Shown here in pieces: positions 1 to 8,719 of a DNA stretch of 64,000 bases (positions are counted from its first letter, which is position 1; the number at the start of each line of letters is the position of its first letter). Below the pieces are notes generated by a model. That model saw only the letters and a list, made by a program, of their open reading frames with translations, was not told the origin of the DNA and made no database searches. The stretch spans positions 1 to 64,000 of the forward strand of contig CAJYAN010000009.1 in assembly GCA_913064945.1 (NCBI GenBank), written 5' to 3'. This stretch comes from an uncultured Gammaproteobacteria bacterium (GTDB lineage Bacteria > Pseudomonadota > Gammaproteobacteria > UBA6429 > Thiohalophilaceae). A program made the position numbers and the translations under genes.

Positions 1-141
1 AACGCGCAGTGGAGTGGTGCGGTTTCCAAGAATCCTTACCTGTCTTTCAAGTTCAGTGGTGCCAAAATCGGCGATACCATCAAGCTGAGCTGGGTCGACA
101 ATACCGGTATGAGCGATTCTGCAGAAGCAAAAGTTAAGTAA
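1..141 (+). CDS. soxZ: SoxZ, thiosulfate-oxidation carrier subunit (3' part only)
   Basis: Only the last 46 codons are inside the window; the frame is open from base 1 to a TAA at 139-141. The encoded tail, with a KNPYLSFKF stretch, a short turn, the segment IKLSWVDN and an Ala/Lys-rich end, fits the immunoglobulin-like C-terminus of SoxZ. SoxZ pairs with SoxY in the periplasm, where the SoxY swinging arm carries the sulfur substrate. soxA follows 31 bases downstream on the same strand, which supports the call and suggests one transcript. The start and most of the protein lie to the left of the window. Confidence 0.85.
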   Translation, partial: NAQWSGAVSKNPYLSFKFSGAKIGDTIKLSWVDNTGMSDSAEAKVK

Positions 142-172
142 CCGTGATTAATAACTATCAGGAGTCATAATT

Positions 173-1042
173 ATGAAGAAAATTCTGATGATGGCAGCGA
201 TTGTAATGGGGCTCACCCCTATCTTTGCAAGTGCTTCGCCACAACAAGACCTGAAACAGTTCCGTGCCTACTTCTTTAAGAAGTTCCCGGGTGTGAAACT
301 GCAGGAATTCGCCGATGGTATCTATGGTATCAGCAAAGAACGCCGCCAGGAATACGAAGCGATGGAAGACTTTCCTCCCTACGAACCCGGCGTTGAAATC
401 GGTAAGCAACTGTTCATCAAATATAAAGTTGGTTCATGTTTTAAACACGGTGGTATTGGTATCCGTCAAAACTATCCCTACTTTGATAAGAAGAGCGGTC
501 AGGTACGCACACTGGAAGGCGACATCATGGCCTGTCTGCATCGTAATAAAATCGATACCAAAAAAGAGAATCTCAAATTTGGTAAAGGTAAATTTGCCGC
601 TATCTCTGCTTACATGGCCTACACCTCTCGCGGCAAAAAACTCAATGTCATCGTACCAAATGACAAACGTGCGCTGGCAATCTATAACGAAGGTAAAACC
701 TACTTCTACGCCAAGCGTGGTCAGTTAAACTTTGCCTGTGCCGATTGTCACATGTACGATGCCGGCATGATGGCACGTGCTAACCTGCTGTCACCGGCCC
801 TGGGTCATGTGACACACTTCCCGACTTATCGTAAGAAATGGGAAAGTTCACCAGGCGGTAACCCTGCCCTGAACGGCTTTGGTACGATTCAACGCCGTTA
901 CGGGGGTTGTAACAAGCAGGTTCGCGCCAAACCTCTGAAGCCAATTAATGGTCATCAGAACCCGGAATACGTTGCCCTGGAATATTTCCATAGTTACATG
1001 AGCAACGGCATCAAGATTAATGGTCCTGATATCAGAGAGTGA
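173..1042 (+). CDS. soxA: SoxA, cytochrome c subunit of the SoxAX sulfur transferase
   Basis: 289 residues with a Sec signal peptide (about residues 1-22, ending ASAS). SoxA with SoxX oxidatively joins thiosulfate to the SoxY cysteine in the periplasm. The C-terminal haem site is intact: CADCH at residues 189-193. The active-site cysteine that ligates the haem in this family is visible in YGGCNKQV (C246). At the place of the N-terminal haem of dihaem SoxA the sequence is C89-F-K-H, with no CXXCH, so this is probably a single-haem SoxA; C89 and C121 could form the structural disulfide known from other single-haem forms. An AGGAG ribosome site precedes the ATG. The gene is followed at once by a strong terminator, so it is the last gene of its operon; soxX and soxB are not seen downstream. 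Confidence 0.93.
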   Translation: MKKILMMAAIVMGLTPIFASASPQQDLKQFRAYFFKKFPGVKLQEFADGIYGISKERRQEYEAMEDFPPYEPGVEIGKQLFIKYKVGSCFKHGGIGIRQNYPYFDKKSGQVRTLEGDIMACLHRNKIDTKKENLKFGKGKFAAISAYMAYTSRGKKLNVIVPNDKRALAIYNEGKTYFYAKRGQLNFACADCHMYDAGMMARANLLSPALGHVTHFPTYRKKWESSPGGNPALNGFGTIQRRYGGCNKQVRAKPLKPINGHQNPEYVALEYFHSYMSNGIKINGPDIRE

Positions 1043-1058
1043 TCATTCATCGTGAATG

Positions 1059-1090
1059 AAAAAAGCCCGGCATCTGCCGGGCTTTTTTTT
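1059..1090 (+). terminator. Rho-independent terminator of the sox operon
   Basis: A GC-rich hairpin (GCCCGGCA pairing with TGCCGGGC) flanked by an A-run and an eight-base T-run starts 17 bases after the soxA stop. A smaller inverted repeat (CATTCA/TGAATG, 1044-1058) sits between the stop and the hairpin. The A-run makes the hairpin readable from both sides. Confidence 0.92.
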
Positions 1091-1598
1091 GCCTGTGGAT
1101 TTTACCCTCACTTCGTCATCGACCACCCACTTTATGCCTTCTAAAATCACACCAACCCATCTACATTGGCACATACTACGTTCAGCGCCAGGGCAAGCCC
1201 CGCTCATAATAACGGCGGCAGACCTTTCCAGCCTGTATCGTGCCGATAAAACGACCTCTGTCGATACTAGTAAGCGACTGGAGGCCAATGAGGTGACATC
1301 AGGCAACGCCTATCCACACTTACAATTAATAACAAACGTCCAGCTCACCGCAGGGGTTTTCTGAATAAGACGACATTAGGGTGAGAGCGGGCACACGAAC
1401 AGGCAAAAAGTCATAGGTTCATCATCAGTAATCATAGGCGTTCAGGATTAAACGACGTTTGAATGCTTCAGATCATCCATTGCGTGTCCTAAGACGTGAC
1501 AGATTGTCACTGCAAGACCGCATGATACAAATCAACAGACTAGCCTAAAGCGAGGTTGCTTATCAAACAGCTAGTGTCTACGGAATGGAAGCTAAAAA
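1091..1598. other. Intergenic stretch with no supported gene
   Basis: About 500 bases between the sox terminator and tRNA-Lys. Short open frames exist on both strands, but they start in or cross the terminator and look neither like coding sequence nor like any known family. I see no repeat, RNA motif or convincing promoter. Confidence 0.6.
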
Positions 1599-1674
1599 TG
1601 GTGGGTCGTGCAAGATTCGAACTTGCGACCAATTGGTTAAAAGCCAACTGCTCTACCGACTGAGCTAACGACCC
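1599..1674 (-). tRNA. tRNA-Lys (anticodon TTT)
   Basis: The reverse strand folds as a full cloverleaf: acceptor GGGTCGT/ACGACCC, D-arm AGCTCAGTCGGTAGAGC, anticodon loop CTTTTAA on a GTTGG/CCAAT stem, and T-arm with TTCGAAT. The discriminator is A, and the CCA end is encoded (1599-1601). The anticodon TTT reads Lys codons. In E. coli a tRNA-Lys cluster also lies downstream of the tol-pal genes, so the position looks ancestral. Confidence 0.97.
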
Positions 1675-1767
1675 ATTCTAGGTTGATACACTTGCGTGCG
1701 AATGCTATATCAAATATCGCCAGACCACGTGTGCCGACGGCGACAAAAGAAGCGGCATTTTACCGGA

Positions 1768-1794
1768 CCTGTCGGGAAGTGCAAGCCCGACAGG
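1768..1794 (-). terminator. Hairpin downstream of the permease gene, possible terminator
   Basis: A perfect 9-bp inverted repeat (CCTGTCGGG/CCCGACAGG) with a 9-base loop starts 27 bases beyond the stop of the permease gene. No T-run follows directly on the minus strand, so it may act as an mRNA 3'-end stabiliser rather than an intrinsic terminator. Confidence 0.4.
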
Positions 1795-1820
1795 GCCGCT
1801 AAATATGCATAAATCCGTGC

Positions 1821-3101
1821 TTAGACAGCCTCCAACTTACGCAGTCCCGCCGGTAGAAGCTTGATGTCCACCAAAGCCGTTATCAAGGCCTTCATAAAAC
1901 TGGCTTCTTCCTCATATACGAGTTTGTAGTACTGGATCTTCATGGTCAGGGTACTCCCCAGGATGATGCTACCCAGCGTCATGAACGAGCCTAGCGCCAG
2001 AGTAGAGACACCCGTCACCCCCTGTCCAATCGTACAACCCAGACCCAGGACACCACCAAAACCCATCAGGACGCCACCAATGGCATGGGTATAAAAATCT
2101 TTGAAGGAGGCAAACCATTCAATACGAAATCGTCTGGTCAACAGCGACCAGAGGAAAGACCCCAAAATTACGCCGAGGACCGCCATCACACCGACGGTGA
2201 CAAAACTTGCTTTCACGCCGGATGTCGCATAACCCCATGCCTGGCCAATGGGGCTAATGAAGGTAAATGACTGTGGCAACAGGTTGGTCGAACCGTTTTG
2301 TGGTTTACCAGCACTGGAGTCCATCACAAAATCCCAGTTGGCATAGAATTGCGTCAGTGACTGGTGTCCGTCAGAGGTCGTAATCGTCGTCGTCGCTGTG
2401 AAATACCAGACCAGGACAACGGCCAGCCCAACGGCAAGACCGGCGAAGACATTATCGAAGCTCTTGCGAAAGTCCGCCGCGCGGAATATTAGAAACAATG
2501 ACACCGCGCCTATAACCAGACCAATAATCGTACGTACGGTCAATGCCGCCTGCCCCGACCAGCCAGCGACGATGCTGCCGAGATCCTGAGGCGTCGAGAG
2601 TGATATGGAGGCTTTACCTAGCCAGGGGGCAAAAAAACGTGCATACCAGTTCGCCGGCAGGATCTGCTTGTATGGGTCAACCATGTAGTAAGCAATAACC
2701 CCGATAATGACCAGTACCATAAACGATTTAATATTACCGCCACCGATACGAATCAACGTCTTGTTACCGCAGCCGCTGGCCAGTGTCATGCCAATACCAA
2801 AGAGTACCCCACCAAGGATATAACGACCCCACTGCAGCTCCGTTCCGCGATAGGGGGGCAAGGTACCCGTCCCAAGCGAAAACACGCCTGACGCCTCGAG
2901 AATCACCACACCCAGCATCGCGGTCGTGGCCGCCAGCATCCAGGCACGCATACGACCGGAATCACCCATATTCACCAGATCGGAAACGGCACCCATGGTG
3001 CAGAAATTAGTCTTGTTAACAATTGCACCCAAGATGGCCGCGACGACAAAAGTGGACCACAGAAAAAAGGACTGTGCCCCGGCAAAACTTTCGAAACTCA
3101 T
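1821..3101 (-). CDS. YeeE/YedE (TsuA-type) sulfur-compound permease
   Basis: 426 residues, mostly hydrophobic, with about nine to eleven membrane spans. It has the hallmarks of the YeeE/YedE family: conserved cysteines in NFCTMGAVSD (C34), LASGCGNKT (C111) and LGLGCTIGQG (C356). The internal repetition of Gly-Cys motifs is what lets TsuA hand thiosulfate through the membrane by cysteine relay. Length fits the fused two-domain form. Closeness to soxZ-soxA (720 bases away, convergent) supports import or movement of thiosulfate or a related sulfane-sulfur species across the inner membrane. The substrate is inferred; TsuA itself is the best-studied relative. The family also includes selenium and other sulfur transporters. 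Confidence 0.85.
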   Translation of the reverse strand: MSFESFAGAQSFFLWSTFVVAAILGAIVNKTNFCTMGAVSDLVNMGDSGRMRAWMLAATTAMLGVVILEASGVFSLGTGTLPPYRGTELQWGRYILGGVLFGIGMTLASGCGNKTLIRIGGGNIKSFMVLVIIGVIAYYMVDPYKQILPANWYARFFAPWLGKASISLSTPQDLGSIVAGWSGQAALTVRTIIGLVIGAVSLFLIFRAADFRKSFDNVFAGLAVGLAVVLVWYFTATTTITTSDGHQSLTQFYANWDFVMDSSAGKPQNGSTNLLPQSFTFISPIGQAWGYATSGVKASFVTVGVMAVLGVILGSFLWSLLTRRFRIEWFASFKDFYTHAIGGVLMGFGGVLGLGCTIGQGVTGVSTLALGSFMTLGSIILGSTLTMKIQYYKLVYEEEASFMKALITALVDIKLLPAGLRKLEAV

Positions 3102-3179
3102 AGTGACATCCTCGTGTTATTCGCCATTCATTACTGTTCGGCAGGAAAACTAGACCGGTCACCCGGCATACAGCGCGGC

Positions 3180-3185
3180 ATTATA
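3180..3185 (-). promoter_or_regulatory. Possible -10 element for the permease gene
   Basis: On the minus strand a perfect TATAAT lies 79 bases upstream of the permease ATG. No good -35 hexamer sits at 16-18 bases, so it would need an activator. Position and match are the only support. Confidence 0.35.
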
Positions 3186-3241
3186 TCGTGAACCCGCCTT
3201 GACTCACCAGTGCAGATAATTATTTTATTGAAATCATGGAG

Positions 3242-3919
3242 TTATTGATATTTGGTGGCATCCGGGAGCCCCGCCTGAGAAAATCCTTCCGCTCGTAGGC
3301 GACAGGAATCGCACTTACCACAGGCGTGCCCCTCTTCATCCGGGTTATAACAGGAGATCGTGTGGGCATAATCGATGCCCAAGGCCACACCATGACGGAT
3401 AATATCGGCCTTGCTCCAGTGAATCAGGGGGGTGTGGATAGTCATCTGTCCCCCTTCTGAGCCCACCTTAGTCGCCACACTGGCCAGCTTTTCAAAGGCA
3501 GCAATAAATTCGGGACGGCAATCAGGATAACCAGAATAATCGACGGCATTGACGCCAATAAAAATATCCTGAGCCCCCAGGACCTCAGCCCAGCCCAAGG
3601 CGATCGACAGGAAAATGGTATTGCGAGCCGGGACATAGGTGACGGGGATGCCGTTCGTCGCATGCTCCGGGACCTGGATATTTTGATCAGTCAGCGCCGA
3701 GCCACCGATACTACCCAAATCCAGACCAACGACCTTGTGTTCAACCGCCCCATAGTGCGCGGCCAAATTGGCTGCCGCCGACAGCTCACAGCGGTGTCGC
3801 TGACCGTAGTCAAAACTAATCGCATAACAGTCAAAACCCGCCGCTCTGGCGATTGCCAGGGTGGTGACCGAATCCAGTCCCCCGGATAATAAGACCACTG
3901 CTTTATTTTTCATTGTCAT
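3242..3919 (-). CDS. queC: 7-cyano-7-deazaguanine synthase (QueC)
   Basis: 225 residues, the usual length. QueC converts 7-carboxy-7-deazaguanine to preQ0 with ATP and ammonia, in the cytoplasm, for queuosine in tRNA. The PP-loop ATP motif SGGLDS is at residues 12-17, and a zinc site of four cysteines (C190, C200, C203, C206) is near the end. It lies 18 bases after queE on the same strand, so the two probably share a transcript that starts upstream in the tol-pal operon. Two in-frame ATGs lie two codons apart (3919, 3913); the choice does not alter the domain. Confidence 0.96.
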   Translation of the reverse strand: MTMKNKAVVLLSGGLDSVTTLAIARAAGFDCYAISFDYGQRHRCELSAAANLAAHYGAVEHKVVGLDLGSIGGSALTDQNIQVPEHATNGIPVTYVPARNTIFLSIALGWAEVLGAQDIFIGVNAVDYSGYPDCRPEFIAAFEKLASVATKVGSEGGQMTIHTPLIHWSKADIIRHGVALGIDYAHTISCYNPDEEGHACGKCDSCRLRAEGFSQAGLPDATKYQ

Positions 3920-3937
3920 GGCGTATTGCTATTGTTT

Positions 3938-4585
3938 TTATCGTCCAGGCGTATTATCCCAGAGATATTTATGTAACTGAATCTGAAAACGCACAGGTAG
4001 CTGATCGCCTAATATCCAATCCGCCAGTTCCCGCGGCACTAGTTGCCCTTCAACCGGTGAAAACAATACGGTGCATTTTTCGGCCAATTGATACTCTCGC
4101 AAAATCGTCACGGCCCAGTCGTAATCTTCACGACTAGCAATCACCAGCTTTATCTGATCCATAGATTTGAGCTTGTTGAGATTCGCCCAGCGATTTTTTT
4201 CGACCTCACCGGAAGAAGGCGTCTTGATATCCATGACGGTCACAACACGTCCATCTACGGCGGAAATATCCAGCGCACCACTGGTTTCAAGAGATACCGC
4301 ATAGCCCGCATCACACAGACGGCTCAATAAGCCAAGGCAGCCTTTCTGTGCCAGTGGCTCGCCACCAGTAACCGTGACGTGCGGGGTCTGAAACTTTTTG
4401 AGTTCATCGATGATACTGTCGAGACCCCACCATGCTCCGCCCTGAAAGGCATAAGCCGTGTCACAGTAACTACAGCGCAAGGGACAGCCGGTAAGGCGAA
4501 TAAAAATGGTGGGCCAGCCGACGCTGGCCGCCTCGCCCTGGAGCGAATAAAAAATTTCAGTAATGCGTAAGCGTTCCGCGGCCAT
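3938..4585 (-). CDS. queE: 7-carboxy-7-deazaguanine synthase (QueE), radical SAM
   Basis: 215 residues. QueE is a radical-SAM enzyme that contracts the ring of 6-carboxytetrahydropterin to 7-carboxy-7-deazaguanine. The iron-sulfur cysteines are C34, C38 and C41 in GCPLRCSYCD, and the SAM-binding TGGEPL follows. The N-terminal EIFYSLQGE is typical of QueE. It sits between cpoB and queC, an order common in gammaproteobacteria. About 95 bases separate it from the cpoB stop, without a clear terminator. Confidence 0.96.
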   Translation of the reverse strand: MAAERLRITEIFYSLQGEAASVGWPTIFIRLTGCPLRCSYCDTAYAFQGGAWWGLDSIIDELKKFQTPHVTVTGGEPLAQKGCLGLLSRLCDAGYAVSLETSGALDISAVDGRVVTVMDIKTPSSGEVEKNRWANLNKLKSMDQIKLVIASREDYDWAVTILREYQLAEKCTVLFSPVEGQLVPRELADWILGDQLPVRFQIQLHKYLWDNTPGR

Positions 4586-4679
4586 AGGACAGAGCCAATA
4601 TCATCAGGTCGGTTGAAATTACAGTTGATCAAACTACGAAAGCACCAGCGCATCCCTGCGCGAACCACTTTCGTACGTT

Positions 4680-5567
4680 TTAAGGTGTACCACTTTGTTG
4701 CAGTTTAATCTTTTGCAGCAGATTTTGCCCCTGGCCCGCTTCCGTGGTCCCCGGATAGGCTTTAATAAGTCGTTCGAGGCTATCGCGCGCCTGATCATAC
4801 TGCTTTAATTCAAACTGGCTATAACCAATTTTCAGCATGGCCTCCGCCAGTTTTGGACTATTGGGATAGTGATCCAGTAGCGCCTGGTAGTCGACAATCG
4901 CATCGGCAAAGCGACGCTGCGCGTAATTCGCCTCGCCTATCCAGTACTGGGCAATATGTGCATACCGACCATTAGGAAATTGGCGAATAAAATCACGGAA
5001 AGCGGCGATCGCTTTATCGTAATTCAGCGCGCGCAACAGGTCAAAGGCCTTTTGATAGGACTGCTGTTCACCCTGTGCCGGAGCCGTTGACGTTTTGGCG
5101 CTACTTGGTGACGCCATCGTAGTGGCCGGCGATACTATCGCCGGTGGCGCTGATGATACCGTCTGATGGCCACCGTTACGCTCTATTGCAAGCAGACGAC
5201 GATCAATGTCGACATAGAGTTCACGCTGACGTTTTTTTAACTCAGCCAGACTATTGGTCTGAACCTCAATATCGCCGCGTAGACGCTGTAACTCCTGTTG
5301 CAGTTCCTGTTGTTGCACCATCAGGCTCACCAGCCCCTGGCTGTCCAGGATATGCTCCAGTCGACGCAGGCGTTCTTCCGTTGTCATTGAGGCCGTATTC
5401 AGCTTGGCCTGTGCCGGTTGCGGTTGTTGTACCAGCGCTGACGGCGGCGCATCGGCTTCCATGCCGGGGCGATCGCGCAACTGCACATCACGGGCCTGGA
5501 CCAACGCGGGTATGGCCAGCGTCGTTATTGAGACGAGTAGTGTCAGCAGATGCTGAGATGGTTTCAT
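4680..5567 (-). CDS. cpoB: Cell division coordinator CpoB (YbgF)
   Basis: 295 residues from the ATG at 5567, chosen because an AGGA site lies 7 bases upstream and a clean signal peptide (hydrophobic core, ending VQARD) begins there; an upstream in-frame start would overlap pal. After the signal peptide there is a Gln-rich coiled-coil trimerisation segment, a Ser/Thr/Pro/Ala linker, then three TPR units (roughly residues 175-290). CpoB is periplasmic, binds TolA and tunes PBP1B during constriction so that outer-membrane invagination keeps pace with peptidoglycan synthesis. It is the last gene of the tol-pal operon, only 1 base after the pal stop. Confidence 0.95.
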   Translation of the reverse strand: MKPSQHLLTLLVSITTLAIPALVQARDVQLRDRPGMEADAPPSALVQQPQPAQAKLNTASMTTEERLRRLEHILDSQGLVSLMVQQQELQQELQRLRGDIEVQTNSLAELKKRQRELYVDIDRRLLAIERNGGHQTVSSAPPAIVSPATTMASPSSAKTSTAPAQGEQQSYQKAFDLLRALNYDKAIAAFRDFIRQFPNGRYAHIAQYWIGEANYAQRRFADAIVDYQALLDHYPNSPKLAEAMLKIGYSQFELKQYDQARDSLERLIKAYPGTTEAGQGQNLLQKIKLQQSGTP

Positions 5568-5568
5568 T

Positions 5569-6090
5569 TCATTTTCCTGAATATAAGATTTCAACTCGAC
5601 GATTCAGCCGCCAGGCTGCTTCATCATGGCCCAGGGCAACCGGCCGTTCCTCACCAAAGCTGATAACCTGAAGCTGTTTTTGTCCGACACCCTGTAAGAG
5701 CATTAACTGCTGAACGGCCTTAGCTCGACGCTCACCCAGGGCGATATTATACTCCCGTGAACCTCGTTCATCGGTATGCCCCTCTAGGATAACTGAAACG
5801 TTAGGATTTTTCGTCAGATACTCGGCATGTGCCGCAATTATACTCCGATCTTCCGCACTCACCTCACTACTATCAAAGTCAAAATAGAGGACACGCTTTG
5901 CCAGTGGGCTAGCCGGATTGGTTAATGGGTCTCCGCTAAAACCACCCCCGGTATCCGCACCAAAGCGTTGATCGGTTGTGCCAGCCGATTTGCTGCCATT
6001 AGCGACATCGGTCGATTTTTTCGGAGAAGATTGACAGCCAATGAGCAGGCTGCTCATTAGCAGACTAAGAACCAGATATCGAATACGCAT
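5569..6090 (-). CDS. pal: Peptidoglycan-associated lipoprotein Pal
   Basis: 173 residues from the ATG at 6090; an AGGAG lies 10 bases upstream, whereas the GTG nine bases earlier nearly touches it. The lipobox is LLIGC, so the mature protein is anchored in the outer membrane. The C-terminal half is an OmpA-like peptidoglycan-binding domain with the motifs YFDFDSS, EGHTDERGS and LGERRA. Pal links outer membrane and peptidoglycan and cycles between TolB and the wall during division. It lies between tolB and cpoB as expected. Confidence 0.97.
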   Translation of the reverse strand: MRIRYLVLSLLMSSLLIGCQSSPKKSTDVANGSKSAGTTDQRFGADTGGGFSGDPLTNPASPLAKRVLYFDFDSSEVSAEDRSIIAAHAEYLTKNPNVSVILEGHTDERGSREYNIALGERRAKAVQQLMLLQGVGQKQLQVISFGEERPVALGHDEAAWRLNRRVEILYSGK

Positions 6091-6111
6091 GATGTTCACA
6101 CTCCTGTGTTA

Positions 6112-7419
6112 TTAATTTGAATTCATAAAGGGGGACCAGGTCGGTTCACGCACATCCCCCCGTTGGAAACGCAGACGCTGATGGGCCCGGCCATCAATCG
6201 AAACCTCCGCCAATATCCCTTTGCCGGCATTCTCAGTGGCATAAATAATCATCTGCCCATTTGGCGAAAAACTTGGCGATTCATCCAGAGGATTATCCGT
6301 CAGCACCGTCAAATATTGATTCTTTAAATCAAGGACCGCGATATGAAAGCCCTTGCCATTGCGATTGACCATCGCCACATGGGTGCCTTTGGGTGAGATC
6401 GCCGCACGCGCGTTATAGTTACCCTCGAAGGTCAAGCGTCGCGCTCGGGTCTTTTGTCCCGTTCGACTGATCGCGATCTGATAGAGCTGCGGTGAACCCC
6501 CACGGTCCGAGGTAAAGATAATACTCCGGCCATCTGGCATCCAGGCCGGTTCGGTATCAATCGCATAATTATAAGTAAGCCTTTGTAGATGATTCGATGC
6601 CAGATCCAGGATATAGATTTCCGGGTTACCATCTTTTGACAGGGTCAGTGCCAATTGCCTGCCATCCGGCGAAAAGGCCGGGGCATTATTCAAACCAGGA
6701 AAGGCGGACACACGCTTGGCAATCCGGGTCTGAATGTTCTGTATATAGAGTTCAGGGCGGCCACGAGTATAGGAGACATAGGCAAGCTCCTGCCCGTCAG
6801 GCGACCAGGTCGGCGACAGTACAGGTTGAGATGAGGAATAGATGATTTGTTCATTAAAACCATCCGCATCGGCAATACTCAGATTATAAGAGCGATGTCC
6901 CCCCTTATCCGTCACAACGGTAACATAGGCAATATGCGTATCAGAGGCACCACGCTCCCCGGTCAGTGTCTGGTAAATCAAATCACTTATCTGATGCGCC
7001 GTCTTACGTAAATGTGACGTCTGGCTGGTAATACTATAACCCGTGAGTTGTGTGCCCTGTTTGACATCAAACAACTGGAACTGCACCACATATTGGTCCG
7101 GGCCACGCATTTGCAAACTGCCCACCACCATATCGTTAATTTTACGTGCCTGCCACACAGGAAACTGCAGGGGTTGTCCCCACTGTGGTGCTGGTTGAAT
7201 ATCTGCCTCAGGCAGGGGAGCAAAGCGCCCGCTCCGCTTCAAATCAGCGGCAATAATAGCCGCAATATTTTCAGGGGCCGACGGTTGTCCAGTCCAGGTA
7301 AAGGGGGCAATGGCGATCGGAGTGGCACCCTCCACCGTCTGGGTGATATCAATCGTCAACTCCGCCCGGGCCTGAGCGGCCAGCAGAAAAACACCCATAA
7401 AAATCAGCTTTCGTAACAT
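6112..7419 (-). CDS. tolB: Tol-Pal periplasmic protein TolB
   Basis: 435 residues, usual length. A signal peptide (about residues 1-19, ending AQARA) is followed by the N-terminal TolB domain that contacts TolA. A beta-propeller follows, visible as repeated SPDG/SPNG motifs, for example SPTWSPDGQ, APAFSPDGR, PAWMPDGR and SPSFSPNGQ. TolB binds Pal through the propeller and is released by TolA at the septum. It lies 12 bases after tolA and 21 bases before the pal start. Confidence 0.97.
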   Translation of the reverse strand: MLRKLIFMGVFLLAAQARAELTIDITQTVEGATPIAIAPFTWTGQPSAPENIAAIIAADLKRSGRFAPLPEADIQPAPQWGQPLQFPVWQARKINDMVVGSLQMRGPDQYVVQFQLFDVKQGTQLTGYSITSQTSHLRKTAHQISDLIYQTLTGERGASDTHIAYVTVVTDKGGHRSYNLSIADADGFNEQIIYSSSQPVLSPTWSPDGQELAYVSYTRGRPELYIQNIQTRIAKRVSAFPGLNNAPAFSPDGRQLALTLSKDGNPEIYILDLASNHLQRLTYNYAIDTEPAWMPDGRSIIFTSDRGGSPQLYQIAISRTGQKTRARRLTFEGNYNARAAISPKGTHVAMVNRNGKGFHIAVLDLKNQYLTVLTDNPLDESPSFSPNGQMIIYATENAGKGILAEVSIDGRAHQRLRFQRGDVREPTWSPFMNSN

Positions 7420-7430
7420 ATATTTTAACC

Positions 7431-8249
7431 CTACGTCTTTGATTCCAGTTTAAACGGAAATCGTAAATCCCTGAACACGTCAAACAGCCCGGTCTCTACT
7501 TTGGGTACCGGTAAGGGTGAAGCCTGTCGAATGGCCAGCTCGACCGACTTATCAAAAATGGTATTCCCGCTACTCTGAACAATTTCGACCCGAATCACTT
7601 CACCACTGGGGAGTAATCGAACACGTAATACACACCCCATCCCGGCACGGGCACCCGGTGGAATCTGCCAGTGCTTTCGTACCGCTGCCTCTATCATACT
7701 GCGGTAACGATCTATCGTCGATTGCCGCTGCTTGTTTTGTTGTGCAAGCCGCTGTTGTTCATCAGCCAGCTGGCGTTTCAGGTCTTCTTCCTTCCGCTCC
7801 TTGTCCATCTGCTGCAGGGCTTTTTCCTCTGCGGCACGTTGTGCACGGGCTTTCTTTAGCTGATTCTCTTCCTGCTGACGCTGGCGTTCTAATTCCTGCT
7901 TTTGTTGCTTTATCTGGGCAAGATGCTTTTGCTCCGCCTGTTTTTCTTTTTGCTGTTTTTCCCGGATTGCTGCGAGACGTCGTTGTTCCTTTTTACGCTG
8001 CGCCTGGGCGCGTGATATATCGTTGTTAATTTGTCGTTGCTTTTGCTGTTCCGCAGACTTGATGCGGTTTAATTCATGCGCCACCTGTTTTTCATCCACG
8101 GCAACCGCCTGCACAACGGAGACTTTGGCCCTACTGACATGACTCACACTATTTATGTGTAAACTCATACCCATAAAAATCGCAAAAATCACATGCACCA
8201 TGACCGCCAGTAAGAATGCCCGCGGATGTCTCTTTATCATTGCCAACAT
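7431..8249 (-). CDS. tolA: Tol-Pal inner-membrane linker TolA
   Basis: 272 residues. One N-terminal transmembrane helix (about 12-32) is followed by a long helical, Gln/Lys/Glu/Arg-rich coiled coil (about 55-185) that spans the periplasm. A C-terminal domain III (about 190-272) has RKHWQIPPGA and GCVLRVRLLPSGEV, with a TonB-like fold. TolA transmits the TolQR proton-motive-force motor to TolB and Pal. It is shorter than the E. coli protein mainly in the coiled coil. The start at 8249 has a weak ribosome site; an ATG three codons on (8240) is possible. Confidence 0.93.
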   Translation of the reverse strand: MLAMIKRHPRAFLLAVMVHVIFAIFMGMSLHINSVSHVSRAKVSVVQAVAVDEKQVAHELNRIKSAEQQKQRQINNDISRAQAQRKKEQRRLAAIREKQQKEKQAEQKHLAQIKQQKQELERQRQQEENQLKKARAQRAAEEKALQQMDKERKEEDLKRQLADEQQRLAQQNKQRQSTIDRYRSMIEAAVRKHWQIPPGARAGMGCVLRVRLLPSGEVIRVEIVQSSGNTIFDKSVELAIRQASPLPVPKVETGLFDVFRDLRFPFKLESKT

Positions 8250-8251
8250 AC

Positions 8252-8698
8252 TTACTTACTGGATACCTTTATTGGCCGGGTTATCAGGCCCACATTATTC
8301 ACACCCGCCTTTTGCAGCAACGCCATAACAGTAATTACCTGCCCATAACTGGCGTCTTCATCGCCGCGGACATATACCGCTGATTTTGGATGCAACCGCC
8401 GCATGGCAACAATACGATTGACCAGGGTATTCGCGTCTAGCGGAGTCTCCGGTGACGTTTCGGTGTTTAGATAAAATGCACCTTTGACATCCACCGAGAC
8501 GACAATGGGTTTGTCATCGGTCTGTTCCAGGGCCTTGGTCGCAGCCTGCGGTAGATTGACGTTGACCCCTTCCGTCAACAGCGGTGCGGTAATCATGAAA
8601 ATCACCAGTAAGACCAGCATAACGTCGATATACGGGACAACGTTGATCTCGGCAAGCCGTTTTTTGCGGTAACGAACAGGAGAAGGATGCATCGCCAT
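8252..8698 (-). CDS. tolR: Tol-Pal motor protein TolR
   Basis: 148 residues, ExbD/TolR family. One transmembrane helix follows a short basic N-terminus, with INVVPYIDVMLVLLVIF carrying the membrane aspartate essential for proton-driven motion. A periplasmic domain follows (PIVVSVDVKG, VYVRGDEDASYGQV). It pairs with TolQ to energise TolA. It lies 21 bases after the tolQ stop and only 2 bases before the tolA start, so translation is probably coupled. Confidence 0.96.
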   Translation of the reverse strand: MAMHPSPVRYRKKRLAEINVVPYIDVMLVLLVIFMITAPLLTEGVNVNLPQAATKALEQTDDKPIVVSVDVKGAFYLNTETSPETPLDANTLVNRIVAMRRLHPKSAVYVRGDEDASYGQVITVMALLQKAGVNNVGLITRPIKVSSK

Positions 8699-8719
8699 AA
8701 TAGTATGTTACTCGCCTAA

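Noticed and set aside
1043-1364. Open frames on both strands after soxA (87 and 102 codons)
   Set aside because: They start in or run through the soxA terminator hairpin, have no ribosome site and do not look like any protein family.
5144-5671. Plus-strand frame of 175 codons over cpoB/pal
   Set aside because: Antisense to two well-supported genes, with no start signal.
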